Shown piece after piece: positions 44,050 through 53,420 of a stretch of 64,000 bases of DNA; position 1 is the first letter of the stretch, and every line of letters begins with the position of its first letter. The notes below the pieces were generated by a model, which had not been told where the DNA came from, did not search any database, and worked only from the letters and a program-made list of their open reading frames with translations. This DNA is from Hyphomicrobium album (GTDB taxonomy: Bacteria; Pseudomonadota; Alphaproteobacteria; Rhizobiales; Hyphomicrobiaceae). The translations under genes and the position numbers were made by a program. The DNA is taken from NCBI RefSeq assembly GCF_009708035.1, contig NZ_WMBQ01000002.1, forward strand, positions 1 to 64,000, written 5' to 3'.

Positions 44050-45399
44050 TTGAACATTTGCATGATTGGCGCCGGCTACGTCGGCCTCGTGTCTGCCGCC
44101 TGCTTCTCCGAGTTCGGCTGGACGGTTACCTGCGTCGACAAGGATCCGCAGCGCCTCGCCGAGCTGAAGGACGGCAAGTCGCCGATCTACGAGCCGGGCC
44201 TCGACGATCTACTGCAGCGGAACATGGCGGCGGGGCGCCTGCTGTTCACCGACAATCTCGGTCCCGCGGCGAAGAACGCCGACGTGATCCTGCTCGCGGT
44301 CGGCACGCCGATGCGCCGCGGCGACGGCTACGCGGATCTCTCCTACGTGTACGCGGCGGTGGAAGAAATCGCGCCGCACCTGAAGGGCTTCACGGTCATC
44401 GTGACGAAATCGACGGTGCCCGTCGGCACCAGCCGCGAGATCGAACGGCGCCTGCGCGCTGCGCGTTCCGACGGCGACTTCGCCATCTGCTCCAATCCGG
44501 AGTTCCTGCGTGAGGGCTCTGCCATCCAGGACTTCATGCATCCCGACCGCGTTCTGGTCGGCACCGACGACGAACGCGCCAAGGACGTCATGGGGCGCCT
44601 CTATCAGCCGCTGGCGCTGCGCAGTGCGCCGGTGATGTTCGTCGGTCGCGAGTCGGCGGAACTCGCCAAGTACGCGGCGAATGCCTTCCTGGCGTTGAAG
44701 ATCAGCTTCATCAACGAGATCGCCGACCTGTGCGAACAGGTGGGCGCCGACGTGCAGGAGCTCGCCTCGGCGATCGGCAAGGACCGTCGCATCGGCGACA
44801 AGTTCCTGCATCCGGGGCCGGGCTACGGCGGATCGTGCTTCCCCAAGGACGTGTCGGCGCTCATTCGCACGGCGCGCGAGAACAAGTCGCCGGTATCGCT
44901 CATCGAGCAGGTGCAACGCGTCAACGACGAGCGCAAGATCGCCATGGCGCATCGTGTCGAGGCGGCCGCCGGCGGATCGGTGCGCGGCAAGACGATCGCC
45001 ATCCTCGGCGCCACCTTCAAGCCTAACACCGACGACATGCGCGATGCGCCGAGCCTCATCATCGTGCCGATGCTGCAGGAGCGCGGCGCCACCGTGCGCG
45101 TCGTCGATCCGCAGGGGCGCCGGCAGGCCGAGCCGCTGCTGCCGGGCGTGACGTGGAGCGAAAGTGCGCTCGAGGCGGCGGCAGGGGCCGACGTGCTCGT
45201 CACCGTCACCGAGTGGAACGAGTTCCGCGCCCTCGACCTGAAGGCGGCGAAGGCGAAGATGCGCGGCGACGTGCTCGTCGACCTGCGCAACGTGTTCACC
45301 GCCGAGCTGGCGCATGCCGCAGGCTTCCGCTACTCCGCCGTCGGCCGCAAGCCGGAAGAGATAGACCTCGCGCCCGCGCCGCTGGCGCTCCGAGCCTGA
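44050..45399 (+). CDS. ugd: UDP-glucose 6-dehydrogenase
   Basis: The 449-residue enzyme oxidises UDP-glucose twice with NAD to UDP-glucuronate for exopolysaccharide or envelope glycans. The N-terminal Rossmann motif GAGYVGLVSAACF, the central NAFLALKISFINEIADLCE helix and the catalytic Cys263 in GYGGSCFPKD are all present, with the C-terminal ILGATFKPNTDDMRDAPS. A TTG start is used with GGAGG 8 bases upstream. The upstream palindrome at 44012 may regulate it. The 3' end overlaps the antisense remnant gene by 70 bases. No glycosyltransferases are adjacent. Confidence 0.96.
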   Translation: MNICMIGAGYVGLVSAACFSEFGWTVTCVDKDPQRLAELKDGKSPIYEPGLDDLLQRNMAAGRLLFTDNLGPAAKNADVILLAVGTPMRRGDGYADLSYVYAAVEEIAPHLKGFTVIVTKSTVPVGTSREIERRLRAARSDGDFAICSNPEFLREGSAIQDFMHPDRVLVGTDDERAKDVMGRLYQPLALRSAPVMFVGRESAELAKYAANAFLALKISFINEIADLCEQVGADVQELASAIGKDRRIGDKFLHPGPGYGGSCFPKDVSALIRTARENKSPVSLIEQVQRVNDERKIAMAHRVEAAAGGSVRGKTIAILGATFKPNTDDMRDAPSLIIVPMLQERGATVRVVDPQGRRQAEPLLPGVTWSESALEAAAGADVLVTVTEWNEFRALDLKAAKAKMRGDVLVDLRNVFTAELAHAAGFRYSAVGRKPEEIDLAPAPLALRA

Positions 45400-46385
45400 C
45401 CGCCGCTCTTGCGCAGGATGATCTGTACACCGGGGCGCGGCGCTAAGAGATGCGGTTCGTCAGGCGCGAGGACCGGCTTCGCCAAATGCTGCTGCAGCCG
45501 TTGGGCGCTGGTGCGGGCCGCCTTTACCCCCCGCCAATGCATGAAGACCAACTCCAGCGGACCAATGACGCGCGGCATGATGATCGACGCGGCGAGGATG
45601 CTGGCCGGAGCGCACGCGCCCGTCATGGCGAGGTAAACGCCCAGGCCCAGCGTCGCCGATTGCAGCCCCGGGCGCAGGGCGCGGATGATCGCGGTCGCTG
45701 CCATTGCGGGACGTGCGGCGGCGTCCTGCTCGCGCCGCAGGCGCGCGTTGCGGCGAAACCAGTCGCGCGCGTGAGACCGGCTCGCCGGCGCAGGGGTGAG
45801 TCGCCGGCGCTTCTCGGCGCTTCGCGCGGCGCAGAGCTCAGGGATGCGACTCAAGTGGGCGGCGGTCAGCAGGCAGCCGACGATCGCTAACGCGGCGACA
45901 CTGGCAAGTACGCCGAACAGTGGGTGCAGCGCGAACATGGCAGCAGCGTAGAGGGGCAGCCACGGGAGATCGCACAGCGCTGGCGGGCCCTGACCGGCAA
46001 GGAACGCGCGCACCTGGTCGAGGTCGCGGACCTGCGTGGCTCCGAGGCGGCGCGCCGTTCGCGCGGCGAGCTTGAGGTCGACGCGGCGGGCACAGCGGGC
46101 AAAGACGCGCTGACGCGCAATGTCGACGGCCGCACCGCAGGCATAGAGCGTCAGCATGATTGCGGTGGCTGCCAGCAAGGCGTTGAAATCGTGCGCCGGG
46201 AGAACGCGTCCGTGCAGCAGCAGCATGTACAGGGGGCCGGCCAGCGCCAGCGCGTTGATGCCGGCGGTGCACGCGGCTACCGCCATGAGCTCGCGGCGTC
46301 CGAGCAAGGACCGGTACGGCAAAGTTTTCCCTTTGCCGTTCGTGGGTTGCGCGGCTTCATGGCGCCGCCGAGAGGTTGGAGGCAT
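45330..46385 (-). pseudogene. Decayed type I secretion ABC transporter (PrtD-like), ATPase domain missing
   Basis: About 270 residues match the transmembrane part of PrtD-type protease/lipase ABC exporters: INALALAGPLYMLLLHGRVLPAHDFNALLA, RDLDQVRAFLAG, ALCDLPWLPLYAAAMFALHPLFGVLA, then LQSATLGLGVYLAMTGACAPASILAASII and FMHWRGVKAARTSAQRLQQHL. The middle is shortened and the nucleotide-binding domain, which should follow at about residue 300, is absent: the frame ends inside the 3' end of ugd on the opposite strand. PrtD proteins are about 560-580 residues. The start at 46385 is a guess. With no Walker motifs it cannot be a working exporter alone. No membrane-fusion partner is next to it. Confidence 0.7.
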
Positions 46386-46643
46386 TCCAGCTGCAGGACG
46401 GTGAGAGCAGGACGAATGATATACTACTTTAGGTTGAAATAGGTCGTCGCGCCGGTCAAGCGCTCGTCTTGGAATGCACCCAGAAATTCTTGCGGCTGGT
46501 GATGCGGCAGCAGACGCGCCCATAAGCAATAAACAGGCGCGCCCTCGATCAAGCTGCGCGGCTCATGGCATAGATCGAGGTATGCGGCCGAAGACGGCCC
46601 GGAATATCAGCGGCGGCACATGCCGCAAGGGAACGGCCCGAGG

Positions 46644-47684
46644 ATGGATCAGCCACAGACGCTAGCGGCGTATTTCGCCGGTTGGGCGGCCGACCGGCCC
46701 GCCCGCCGCGCCGTGGCGGCGACTGTCGGCGCGCTGGCCGAGGTGGCAATCGAGCTCACCGATCTGCTCGGGCAGGGCGCGCTCGCCGGACCCCTCGGGC
46801 GTTCGACGGGCAAGCCGGGTGAAGGCGACGAGCAGAAGGAGATCGATGTCCTCGCCAACAACCGCATCGTCGATGTGCTGCGCGGCGCTCCGGTGGCGGC
46901 GGTGGCGTCCGAGGAGATGGACGCGCCGCTTTTGCTCGAGGAGAAAGCGCCGCTGCTGGTGGCCGTCGATCCGCTCGACGGCTCCTCCAACATCGACGCC
47001 AACGCCTCGATCGGCACGATTTTCACGGTGTTGCCGGCACTTGAGCACAACGCCGAGCCGTCCGCCTTCATGCAGCGGGGCGTCAACCAGCTCGCCGGCG
47101 GCTTTTTCGTCTATGGCCCGCAGACCGTGCTCACCGTTACCGTCGGCGCGGGTACGCAGATTTTCACGCTCGACCGGCGCAGCGGAACGTTCCTGCTGAC
47201 GCACGCCAAGGTCGAGATACCGCTGCGCACGAGCGAGTACGCGATCAATGATTCCAACACGCGCCACTGGGACGATCCGATCCGCACCTATGTCGAGGAC
47301 TGCCGGCGTGGCAAGGAAGGGCCGCGCGGTCGCGACTTCAACATGCGCTGGACCGGCTCGCCGGTAGCCGACATCTATCGCATCGTGTCGCGCGGCGGGA
47401 TTTACCTCTATCCGGGCGACAAGCGCCGCGGTTTCCGCGACGGGCGCCTGCGCCTGATCTACGAGGCAAACCCCATGGCCTGGGTCGTCGAGCAGGCAGG
47501 GGGGGTGGCGTCCACGGGGCGCGAGCGGCTGCTCGAGGTGACGCCGACGTCCCTGCACCAGCGGGTGCCGATGATCGCCGGCTCGCGTATCGAGGTCGAG
47601 CACGCGGTGCGTCTGCACGATGGGTTGCAGAGCCGCGGCGAGCGTTCGCCCCTGTTCAGCCGACGGGGCCTGCTCCGGTTCTAA
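46644..47684 (+). CDS. fbp: Fructose-1,6-bisphosphatase class I
   Basis: A 346-residue enzyme that hydrolyses fructose-1,6-bisphosphate in gluconeogenesis and the Calvin cycle. The signature VDPLDGSSNIDANASIGTIF (metal-binding Asp and Glu residues, with an upstream EEM) and the C-terminal NPMAWVVEQAGG are clear. The start at 46644 is preferred because AAGGGA and GAGG lie upstream; an ATG at 46620 would add eight residues. The prk gene starts 36 bases later and rpe follows, so this is a Calvin-type fbp-prk-rpe operon. A 250-base spacer to the left contains an AT-rich stretch near 46420-46445 that could be a promoter, not resolved. Confidence 0.95.
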   Translation: MDQPQTLAAYFAGWAADRPARRAVAATVGALAEVAIELTDLLGQGALAGPLGRSTGKPGEGDEQKEIDVLANNRIVDVLRGAPVAAVASEEMDAPLLLEEKAPLLVAVDPLDGSSNIDANASIGTIFTVLPALEHNAEPSAFMQRGVNQLAGGFFVYGPQTVLTVTVGAGTQIFTLDRRSGTFLLTHAKVEIPLRTSEYAINDSNTRHWDDPIRTYVEDCRRGKEGPRGRDFNMRWTGSPVADIYRIVSRGGIYLYPGDKRRGFRDGRLRLIYEANPMAWVVEQAGGVASTGRERLLEVTPTSLHQRVPMIAGSRIEVEHAVRLHDGLQSRGERSPLFSRRGLLRF

Positions 47685-47720
47685 ATAAATCAAGAATTAT
47701 AAGGCAGTCTCGCCCCTACC

Positions 47721-48596
47721 ATGTCAGCCAAGCACCCCATCATCTCGGTCACGGGCTCCTCCGGCGCCGGCACCACCTCGGTGCGGCAGACGTTCGAGAA
47801 CATTTTCCGCCGCGAGCACATCACGGCGGCGTTCATCGAGGGCGATGCCTTCCACCGGTACGGGCGTGCCGAAATGGAGCAGGCCATCGTCGAGGCGCGG
47901 CTGAGGGGTAACAACAACTTTTCGCACTTCGGCGAGCAGGCGAACCTCCTGTCCGAGCTCGAAGAGGTGTTCCGCACGTATGGCGAAAGCGGTCGCGGCC
48001 GCACACGTCACTACATCCACGACGAGCACGAGGGGGAGCGCCGTGGCAGGGGCGTCGGAACCTTCACCGACTGGGAAGACCTGCCGCGCGGGACGGACCT
48101 CTTGTTCTATGAAGGCCTGCACGGGGCCGTCGTCACGCCGACGGTGGACGTGGCCAGGCATGCCGACCTCAAGATCGGCGTCGTACCGGTCATCAACCTC
48201 GAATGGATACAGAAGCTCATTCGCGACAAGTCGGCGCGCGGGTACTCGCACGACGAAGCCGTCGAGGCGATCCTGACCCGCATGCCGGACTACGTGAACT
48301 ACATCTGCCCGCAATTCACCGAGACCGACATCAACTTCCAACGCGTGCCGACGGTCGACACGTCGAACCCCTTCGTGGCGCGATGGATACCGACGCCGGA
48401 CGAGTCAATGGTCGTCATCCGCTTCCGCGACCCGCGCGGCATCGACTTTCCCTACCTGCAATCGATGATCCCGCAGAGCTTCATGTCGCGCGCCAACTCG
48501 GTCGTCATTCCCGGCGGCAAGCTCGATCTGGCGATGCAGCTCATTCTGACGCCACACATTTTGACGCTGGTCGAGCGCAGGCGCCGCACGACCTAG
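47721..48596 (+). CDS. prkB: Phosphoribulokinase (class I, proteobacterial)
   Basis: The 291-residue enzyme phosphorylates ribulose-5-phosphate to ribulose-1,5-bisphosphate with ATP. The P-loop GSSGAGTTS (about 12-20), the catalytic IEGDAFHRY, FSHFGEQAN, RHYIHDEHE and FYEGLHGA are the class I signatures. The gene is between fbp and rpe. No RuBisCO or cbbR gene is found in the window, so its product may not feed carbon fixation here. In Methylorubrum extorquens the product of Prk acts as a coregulator of QscR; the same could apply, but that is inference. Confidence 0.95.
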   Translation: MSAKHPIISVTGSSGAGTTSVRQTFENIFRREHITAAFIEGDAFHRYGRAEMEQAIVEARLRGNNNFSHFGEQANLLSELEEVFRTYGESGRGRTRHYIHDEHEGERRGRGVGTFTDWEDLPRGTDLLFYEGLHGAVVTPTVDVARHADLKIGVVPVINLEWIQKLIRDKSARGYSHDEAVEAILTRMPDYVNYICPQFTETDINFQRVPTVDTSNPFVARWIPTPDESMVVIRFRDPRGIDFPYLQSMIPQSFMSRANSVVIPGGKLDLAMQLILTPHILTLVERRRRTT

Positions 48597-48646
48597 CGGC
48601 GCTTTTGCACAGGGTGCCAGCACGGCAAGACGCGCACGGCGTCGGT

Positions 48647-48659
48647 CGCTAGAATAGCG
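48647..48659. promoter_or_regulatory. Short inverted repeat upstream of rpe
   Basis: CGCTA-GAA-TAGCG is a perfect 5-bp inverted repeat with a 3-base centre, 35 bases before rpe. It lies in the 97-base prk-rpe gap. It may be a weak hairpin that slows or separates transcription of rpe, or an operator half-site pair. Confidence 0.25.
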
Positions 48660-48693
48660 TTACGGCAACGGGCCGCTTGAGGACTTGGATAAC

Positions 48694-49380
48694 ATGGCTC
48701 GCTCAGTGACGATTGCTCCTTCGATCCTGTCGGCCGACTTCAGCCGGCTGAAGGAGGAGGTCGCGACGGTGGAGGCCGCCGGTGCCGACTGGATCCATCT
48801 CGACGTGATGGACGGTCACTTCGTGCCCAACATCACGTTCGGACCGCCGGTGGTGAAGGCGCTGCGCCCGCACTCGAAGAAAGTCTTCGACGTGCACCTG
48901 ATGATCGCGCCGGCCGACCCGTATCTGGAAGCGTTCGCCGAGGCGGGGGCCGACATCATCACCGTGCACCCCGAGGCGGGGCCGCACCTTGATCGCACGC
49001 TTCAGTCCATCAAGGCACTGGGCAAGAAGGCGGGCGTGGCGCTCAACCCGTCGACGCCCGAGAGCGCCATTGCCTACGTGCTCGACCGTCTCGATCTCAT
49101 CCTCCTGATGACCGTCAATCCCGGTTTCGGCGGGCAGAGCTTCATCCCGGCCGTGGTCGACAAGATCCGCCGCGTGAAGGCGATGATCGGAACGCGGCCG
49201 ATCGACATCGAGGTGGACGGCGGCGTAACGCCGGAGACCGCACCGCTCGTCGCCGCGGCGGGCGCCAACGTGCTCGTTGCCGGCTCGGCGGTGTTCAAGG
49301 GCGGCACGCGCGACAGCTACGCGGCGAACATCGCCGCCATCCGCAAGGCGGCCGACGCCGCACGCAAGGCCGCGGCGTAG
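48694..49380 (+). CDS. rpe: Ribulose-phosphate 3-epimerase
   Basis: A 228-residue TIM-barrel enzyme that interconverts ribulose-5-phosphate and xylulose-5-phosphate. [13 protein letters not shown], the metal-binding [34 protein letters not shown] and EVDGGV are the family signatures with all catalytic His and Asp residues. The ATG at 48694 is preferred over a TTG at 48685, with GAGG about 11 bases upstream. It completes the fbp-prk-rpe set. Confidence 0.96.
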   Translation: MARSVTIAPSILSADFSRLKEEVATVEAAGADWIHLDVMDGHFVPNITFGPPVVKALRPHSKKVFDVHLMIAPADPYLEAFAEAGADIITVHPEAGPHLDRTLQSIKALGKKAGVALNPSTPESAIAYVLDRLDLILLMTVNPGFGGQSFIPAVVDKIRRVKAMIGTRPIDIEVDGGVTPETAPLVAAAGANVLVAGSAVFKGGTRDSYAANIAAIRKAADAARKAAA

Positions 49381-49449
49381 CCACGCGAGTTATCCTCGCC
49401 GTCCACTGCCGTGCCTATCCTCGCGCAACGAACCAGTTGCGAGGATCGC

Positions 49450-51678
49450 GTGGACTCAACGCCCAACCTCGGCCTGCCGTACATCATGGCGGCCCAATCC
49501 CAGAAGCACGTCACCCACAACGAGGCGATCCGCGCCCTCGACGCCGTGGTCCAGCTCAGCGTGCTCGACCGCCATCTCGGCGCGCCGCCATCCTCCCCTG
49601 CCGAGGGCGCCCGCTACATCGTTGCCACCAGTCCGAGCGGCGGGTGGAGCGGGCAGGCGGGTAAGGTCGCGGCGTATCAGGACGGCGCGTGGATGTTCTA
49701 CGTGCCGAGCGAGGGTTGGATCGCCTGGGTGGCCGACGAGGACATCGCCGTCGTGTGGACGGGCTCCGCGTGGGGCTCGCTGGCGACGGGCGAAGGCGGC
49801 GGCGGTGGGGGCGACGGCGACTTCGAAACGCTCGGTATCAACGCGACGGCCGATACGACGAACCGGCTCGCCGTGTCATCCGACGCCACGCTGCTCAATC
49901 ACGACGGCGACGGACATCAGCTCAAGATCAACAAGGCTGAAGTAGGCGACACGGCTAGCCTGCTCTATCAGACCGGCTTCTCGGGGCGGGCCGAACTTGG
50001 CCTCGCCGGCGACGACGACCTCCACTTCAAGGTGAGCGCCGACGGAGCGACGTGGAAGGAGGCGATCGTCATCGATCGCGGCTCGGGCGAGGTGTCGTTC
50101 CCCTTCACGTCGCTCGGCGAGGGCGGGAGCGGCGCGCCGACGGACGGCGAGTACATCGTCAAGGCGGCGAGCGCCGGCCTGTCGGCGGAGCGCGTTCTGA
50201 CCGACACGGCGACGGTGACCTGGGACTACGCGACCGGCGGGCAGGCCAAGGCCAGCGTGCCGAACGCCGCGATCACCTATGCCAAAATCCAGGACGTCTC
50301 GGCGACGGATAAGCTGCTTGGGCGCGCCTCGAGCGGCGCCGGCGACGTTGAGGAGATCGCCTGCACGGCGTTTGCCCGCTCGGTGCTCGACGACGCCGAC
50401 GCGGCGACGGCGCGCACGACGCTGGGCTTAGCCATTGGCACCAGCGTGCAGGCCCATCACGGCCATCTCTCCGACATCGCGGCACTCGACCCCGAGGACG
50501 GCGAGGCGATCGTCTGGGACGGCGCTTCCGGTCACTTCACGACTGCGACCGTCGAAGGTGGCGGGGGTGGCGGCGGCGCGCCGACCGGCGCCGAGTACAT
50601 CCTCAAGGCCGCGCACGGCAGCTTGTCGGCCGAGCGTGTGTTGACCGATACGGCATCGGTCACCTGGGACTACACCACCGGGGGGCAGGCGAAAGCGAGC
50701 GTCGCTGGGTTCGACGAGTTGCTGCTGTCGCACTCGCTGCTGACGCTGCAGGTGGCGGACCTCGCCAACACGGCGATCTTCACCTCGAACAATCGGGTAG
50801 CCGACAGCTTCGACGCGCTGACCTACGTCGATACGGCCGGCACTACCAATCTCGACAGCGGAACGGCCGGCGTCCTGAAGCCGACGGTGGCAAGTCCATC
50901 GCTGATCTCCACAGGCACCGGCAGCGTCGTCGGCAACATGACGACCCGCGGCGGCACCGCCGCCTCGTCGGATGGGACCACGAGCCAGGCGGCGTCGGCC
51001 TCGTCGGGCATCACCGCCACGTCCGGCTTCGTCGGCAAGGACTGGGGCAGCGGTAACTCGAAGACCATCGGCCGCTTTCGCGTCTTCAGCGCCAACAACA
51101 CCGAATGGACCGTCAACAGCGGCGGCAACATCACCATCGAGCTGCGCGGGCACTCGTCGGCGCCGTCGACCGGCCCTGAGGGCACGCTGCTGTACACGTC
51201 CTCAGCGGTCAACACCGGGACCGGCATCGTGCACGACGTCTCGTCGGGCATCACGGCCTCGACGGCCTACCGCTACCATTGGATGCGCATCTCGCACGAT
51301 CTGGGCGGCGGCTTCGAGCTGGTCGTGGCAGAGGTGCAGCTCTACGAGGCGGGGGTCACCAACAACCTGACGGTACGCTCGGCGGCGTTCACCGCGGCGT
51401 CTGCGCCATCGGCGATGAAGGGCGTTATCCGCGTCAAGGAAGTGGACGCGGCGACGGCCGGCACCGACTACACGCTCGAATTTTCACGCGACGACGGCAC
51501 GACCTGGTCGGCGGCGACGCTCACCGAAGTGTTCACCGCGCCGGGCTCGATCCGCGTGTGCGAGACCAACCTCGTCGACGTCACCGGCCAGCCATCGGGC
51601 ACGGCGCTGCGCTGGCGGTTCAAGACGCTCAACAACAAAATGGTCGAGCTGCACGACGCGTTTCTCTACTGGCAATGA
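49450..51678 (+). CDS. DUF2793 protein with tail-fibre-like repeats (phage or gene-transfer-agent type)
   Basis: A 742-residue protein beginning (GTG at 49450, GAGG upstream) MDSTPNLGLPYIMAAQSQKHVTHNEAIR, the usual N-terminus of DUF2793 proteins found near the tail-end genes of Rhodobacter-type gene transfer agents and phages. Residues 1-110 are this domain (with APPSSPAEGARYIVA and WTGSAW). The rest is a long repetitive beta-rich fibre including two 43-residue copies (50131-50259 and 50575-50703), Gly-rich spacers (residues about 117-125 and 366-374) and an ELRGHSSAPS carbohydrate-binding-like region. It is alone: no other tail genes are adjacent. It could be a surface-binding protein or orphan fibre. 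Confidence 0.82.
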   Translation: MDSTPNLGLPYIMAAQSQKHVTHNEAIRALDAVVQLSVLDRHLGAPPSSPAEGARYIVATSPSGGWSGQAGKVAAYQDGAWMFYVPSEGWIAWVADEDIAVVWTGSAWGSLATGEGGGGGGDGDFETLGINATADTTNRLAVSSDATLLNHDGDGHQLKINKAEVGDTASLLYQTGFSGRAELGLAGDDDLHFKVSADGATWKEAIVIDRGSGEVSFPFTSLGEGGSGAPTDGEYIVKAASAGLSAERVLTDTATVTWDYATGGQAKASVPNAAITYAKIQDVSATDKLLGRASSGAGDVEEIACTAFARSVLDDADAATARTTLGLAIGTSVQAHHGHLSDIAALDPEDGEAIVWDGASGHFTTATVEGGGGGGGAPTGAEYILKAAHGSLSAERVLTDTASVTWDYTTGGQAKASVAGFDELLLSHSLLTLQVADLANTAIFTSNNRVADSFDALTYVDTAGTTNLDSGTAGVLKPTVASPSLISTGTGSVVGNMTTRGGTAASSDGTTSQAASASSGITATSGFVGKDWGSGNSKTIGRFRVFSANNTEWTVNSGGNITIELRGHSSAPSTGPEGTLLYTSSAVNTGTGIVHDVSSGITASTAYRYHWMRISHDLGGGFELVVAEVQLYEAGVTNNLTVRSAAFTAASAPSAMKGVIRVKEVDAATAGTDYTLEFSRDDGTTWSAATLTEVFTAPGSIRVCETNLVDVTGQPSGTALRWRFKTLNNKMVELHDAFLYWQ
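50131..50259 (+). repeat. 43-residue fibre repeat, copy 1
   Basis: Within the DUF2793 gene this 129-base unit encodes GAPTDGEYIVKAASAGLSAE and continues RVLTDTATVTWDYATGGQ-AKASV. Comparison with copy 2 by eye gives 35 identical residues of 43. Such repeats are typical of tail fibres and pyocin-like stalks. Confidence 0.85.
50575..50703 (+). repeat. 43-residue fibre repeat, copy 2
   Basis: The second copy encodes GAPTGAEYILKAAHGSLSAE and then RVLTDTASVTWDYTTGGQ-AKASV. It is preceded by a Gly-rich linker. The 315 bases between copies encode KIQDVSATDKLLGRASSG, which resembles phage fibre text, so the copies may mark duplicated modules. Confidence 0.85.
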
Positions 51679-51686
51679 GCCGAGCG

Positions 51687-52454
51687 TCAGATCTTCCAGC
51701 CCGAATGAATGGCGGCGACGCCGCCGGTGAGGTTGCGGTAGGTGACGCGCTCGAAACCTGCCTCACGCACCATGCGTGCGAACACTTCCTGGTTGGGGAA
51801 CTTGCGGATGCTCTCCACCAGATAGCGGTAGGGCACCGCCTCGCCGGCGATCGCCTGGCCCAGGCGCGGGATGACTTCGAAGGAGTGGAAGTCGTACAGC
51901 CGGTCGAGGATCGGCACCTGCACCTCGGAGAACTCCAAGCACAGGAAGCGGCCGCCGATCTTGAGCACGCGGTAGGCCTCGCGCAGCGCCGCGTCGATGT
52001 GCGTCACGTTACGGATGCCGAAGGCAATGGTGTAGGCATCGAAGGACCGGTCGGCGAACGGCAGTGCCTCGGCGTTGCCCTCGGTGAAGGCGATCCGCTG
52101 CTCGAGCCCGGCCTCGGCCACGCGCCGCTGGCCGACGGCGATCATCTCTGGGCTGATGTCGCACAGCATCGCCGTCGCGTTGGGGCCGCTGGCGCGCGCA
52201 TAGCGCAGGGTCACGTCGGCGGTGCCGCCGGCGACGTCGAGCAAGCGGAACGGCTGCTCGCCGCGCGGCGGGTTCAGCTGGGCGATGAGGTCGTTCTTCC
52301 ACAGGCGGTGCAGGCCGCCTGACATCAGGTCGTTCATCAGGTCGTAGCGGTCGGCGACAGCCGCGAACACGCGGTTGACGAGGCCTTGGCGCTCGTCGGC
52401 GGAGACGTCGCGGTAGCCGAAGGACGTGGAGGTGTCGGGGGATGTATCGGTCAT
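51687..52454 (-). CDS. ubiE: Demethylmenaquinone / 2-methoxy-6-polyprenyl-1,4-benzoquinol methyltransferase UbiE
   Basis: A 255-residue SAM-dependent C-methyltransferase of ubiquinone synthesis. The SAM motif [37 protein letters not shown] and the C-terminal [30 protein letters not shown] are UbiE signatures. The start at 52454 gives a normal N-terminus and leaves a short divergent gap to mutM. The ubiE-mutM pairing near rpsT and dnaA is conserved in Alphaproteobacteria. Its stop is 8 bases from the convergent end of the DUF2793 gene. Confidence 0.97.
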   Translation of the reverse strand: MTDTSPDTSTSFGYRDVSADERQGLVNRVFAAVADRYDLMNDLMSGGLHRLWKNDLIAQLNPPRGEQPFRLLDVAGGTADVTLRYARASGPNATAMLCDISPEMIAVGQRRVAEAGLEQRIAFTEGNAEALPFADRSFDAYTIAFGIRNVTHIDAALREAYRVLKIGGRFLCLEFSEVQVPILDRLYDFHSFEVIPRLGQAIAGEAVPYRYLVESIRKFPNQEVFARMVREAGFERVTYRNLTGGVAAIHSGWKI

Positions 52455-52532
52455 GGCGCGAGCATAGCTAAGAGGGGTCGACCGCGCTATGCTGGGGGTT
52501 CCCCAATGTTTCTCGCGTGATAATCCCCCGAC

Positions 52533-53420
52533 ATGCCCGAGCTGCCTGAAGTCGAGATCGTGCGGCGCGGCCTGGAGCCGGCACTGACGGGCAAGGCCTT
52601 CGCGCAGGTCGAACAGCACCGGCCAGACCTGCGATTTCCGCTGCCGAAGAACTTCCCAGGGGAACTCCGTGGGCGGAAGGTGGAGCGGCTGGAGCGGCGG
52701 GGAAAGTACCTGCTGGCACGCCTTTCAGGCGGGCGTGTGCTCCTCATGCACCTCGGTATGACCGGCTGTTTCACCGTGCATGAACCGCAATCCACACGCA
52801 AAATGCCGCCGATGGTTAACGATACCCGTGGCGGCAAGCATGGCGCGCACGACCACGTCGTTTTCCATATGCGGGGCGGCGGCAGCGTCACCTACAACGA
52901 CCCGCGTCGCTTCGGCTTCATGATGCTCATCCCCGAGAAGGACCTCGACGAGCATCCGCTGCTGCACCACCTCGGCGTCGAGCCGCTCGATGGAGGGTTG
53001 ACGCCCGAGTATCTGGCGCAGCGGGCGCGCGGCAAGAAGCTCACTCTCAAGCCGTTTCTCGCCGATCAGCGCATCGTCGCCGGGCTGGGGAACATCTACG
53101 CCTGCGAGGCGCTCTACCGGGCACGACTGTCGCCGACGCGCGGCGCCGCAACGATCGCGACGTCGACGGGCAAGCCGACCGCACGTGCCGTCGCGCTGGT
53201 GCAGGCAATCAAGGAGGTGCTCGCGGATGCGATCAATGCCGGCGGCTCCTCGATGCGCGACTATCGCAACGCCAATGGCGAGCTCGGCGCCTTTCAGCAC
53301 AAGTTCTGCGTCTACGACCGCGAGGGCAAGCCGTGCCTGCGCAAGGGCTGCGGCGGCACCGTGCGCCGCATCGTGCAGAGCGGCCGCGCGACCTTCTACT
53401 GTCCGCGCTGCCAGCGCTAG
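52533..53420 (+). CDS. mutM: Formamidopyrimidine-DNA glycosylase
   Basis: The 295-residue base-excision repair enzyme removes 8-oxoguanine and formamidopyrimidines and cleaves the AP site. The N-terminus MPELPEVE supplies the catalytic Pro2 and Glu3. LMHLGMTG, the helix-two-turn-helix region ([14 protein letters not shown]) and the C-terminal zinc finger (PCLRKGCGG and YCPRCQR) are intact. Divergent from ubiE with a 78-base gap. Its stop TAG overlaps the convergent stop of the next membrane-protein gene by 4 bases. Confidence 0.97.
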   Translation: MPELPEVEIVRRGLEPALTGKAFAQVEQHRPDLRFPLPKNFPGELRGRKVERLERRGKYLLARLSGGRVLLMHLGMTGCFTVHEPQSTRKMPPMVNDTRGGKHGAHDHVVFHMRGGGSVTYNDPRRFGFMMLIPEKDLDEHPLLHHLGVEPLDGGLTPEYLAQRARGKKLTLKPFLADQRIVAGLGNIYACEALYRARLSPTRGAATIATSTGKPTARAVALVQAIKEVLADAINAGGSSMRDYRNANGELGAFQHKFCVYDREGKPCLRKGCGGTVRRIVQSGRATFYCPRCQR

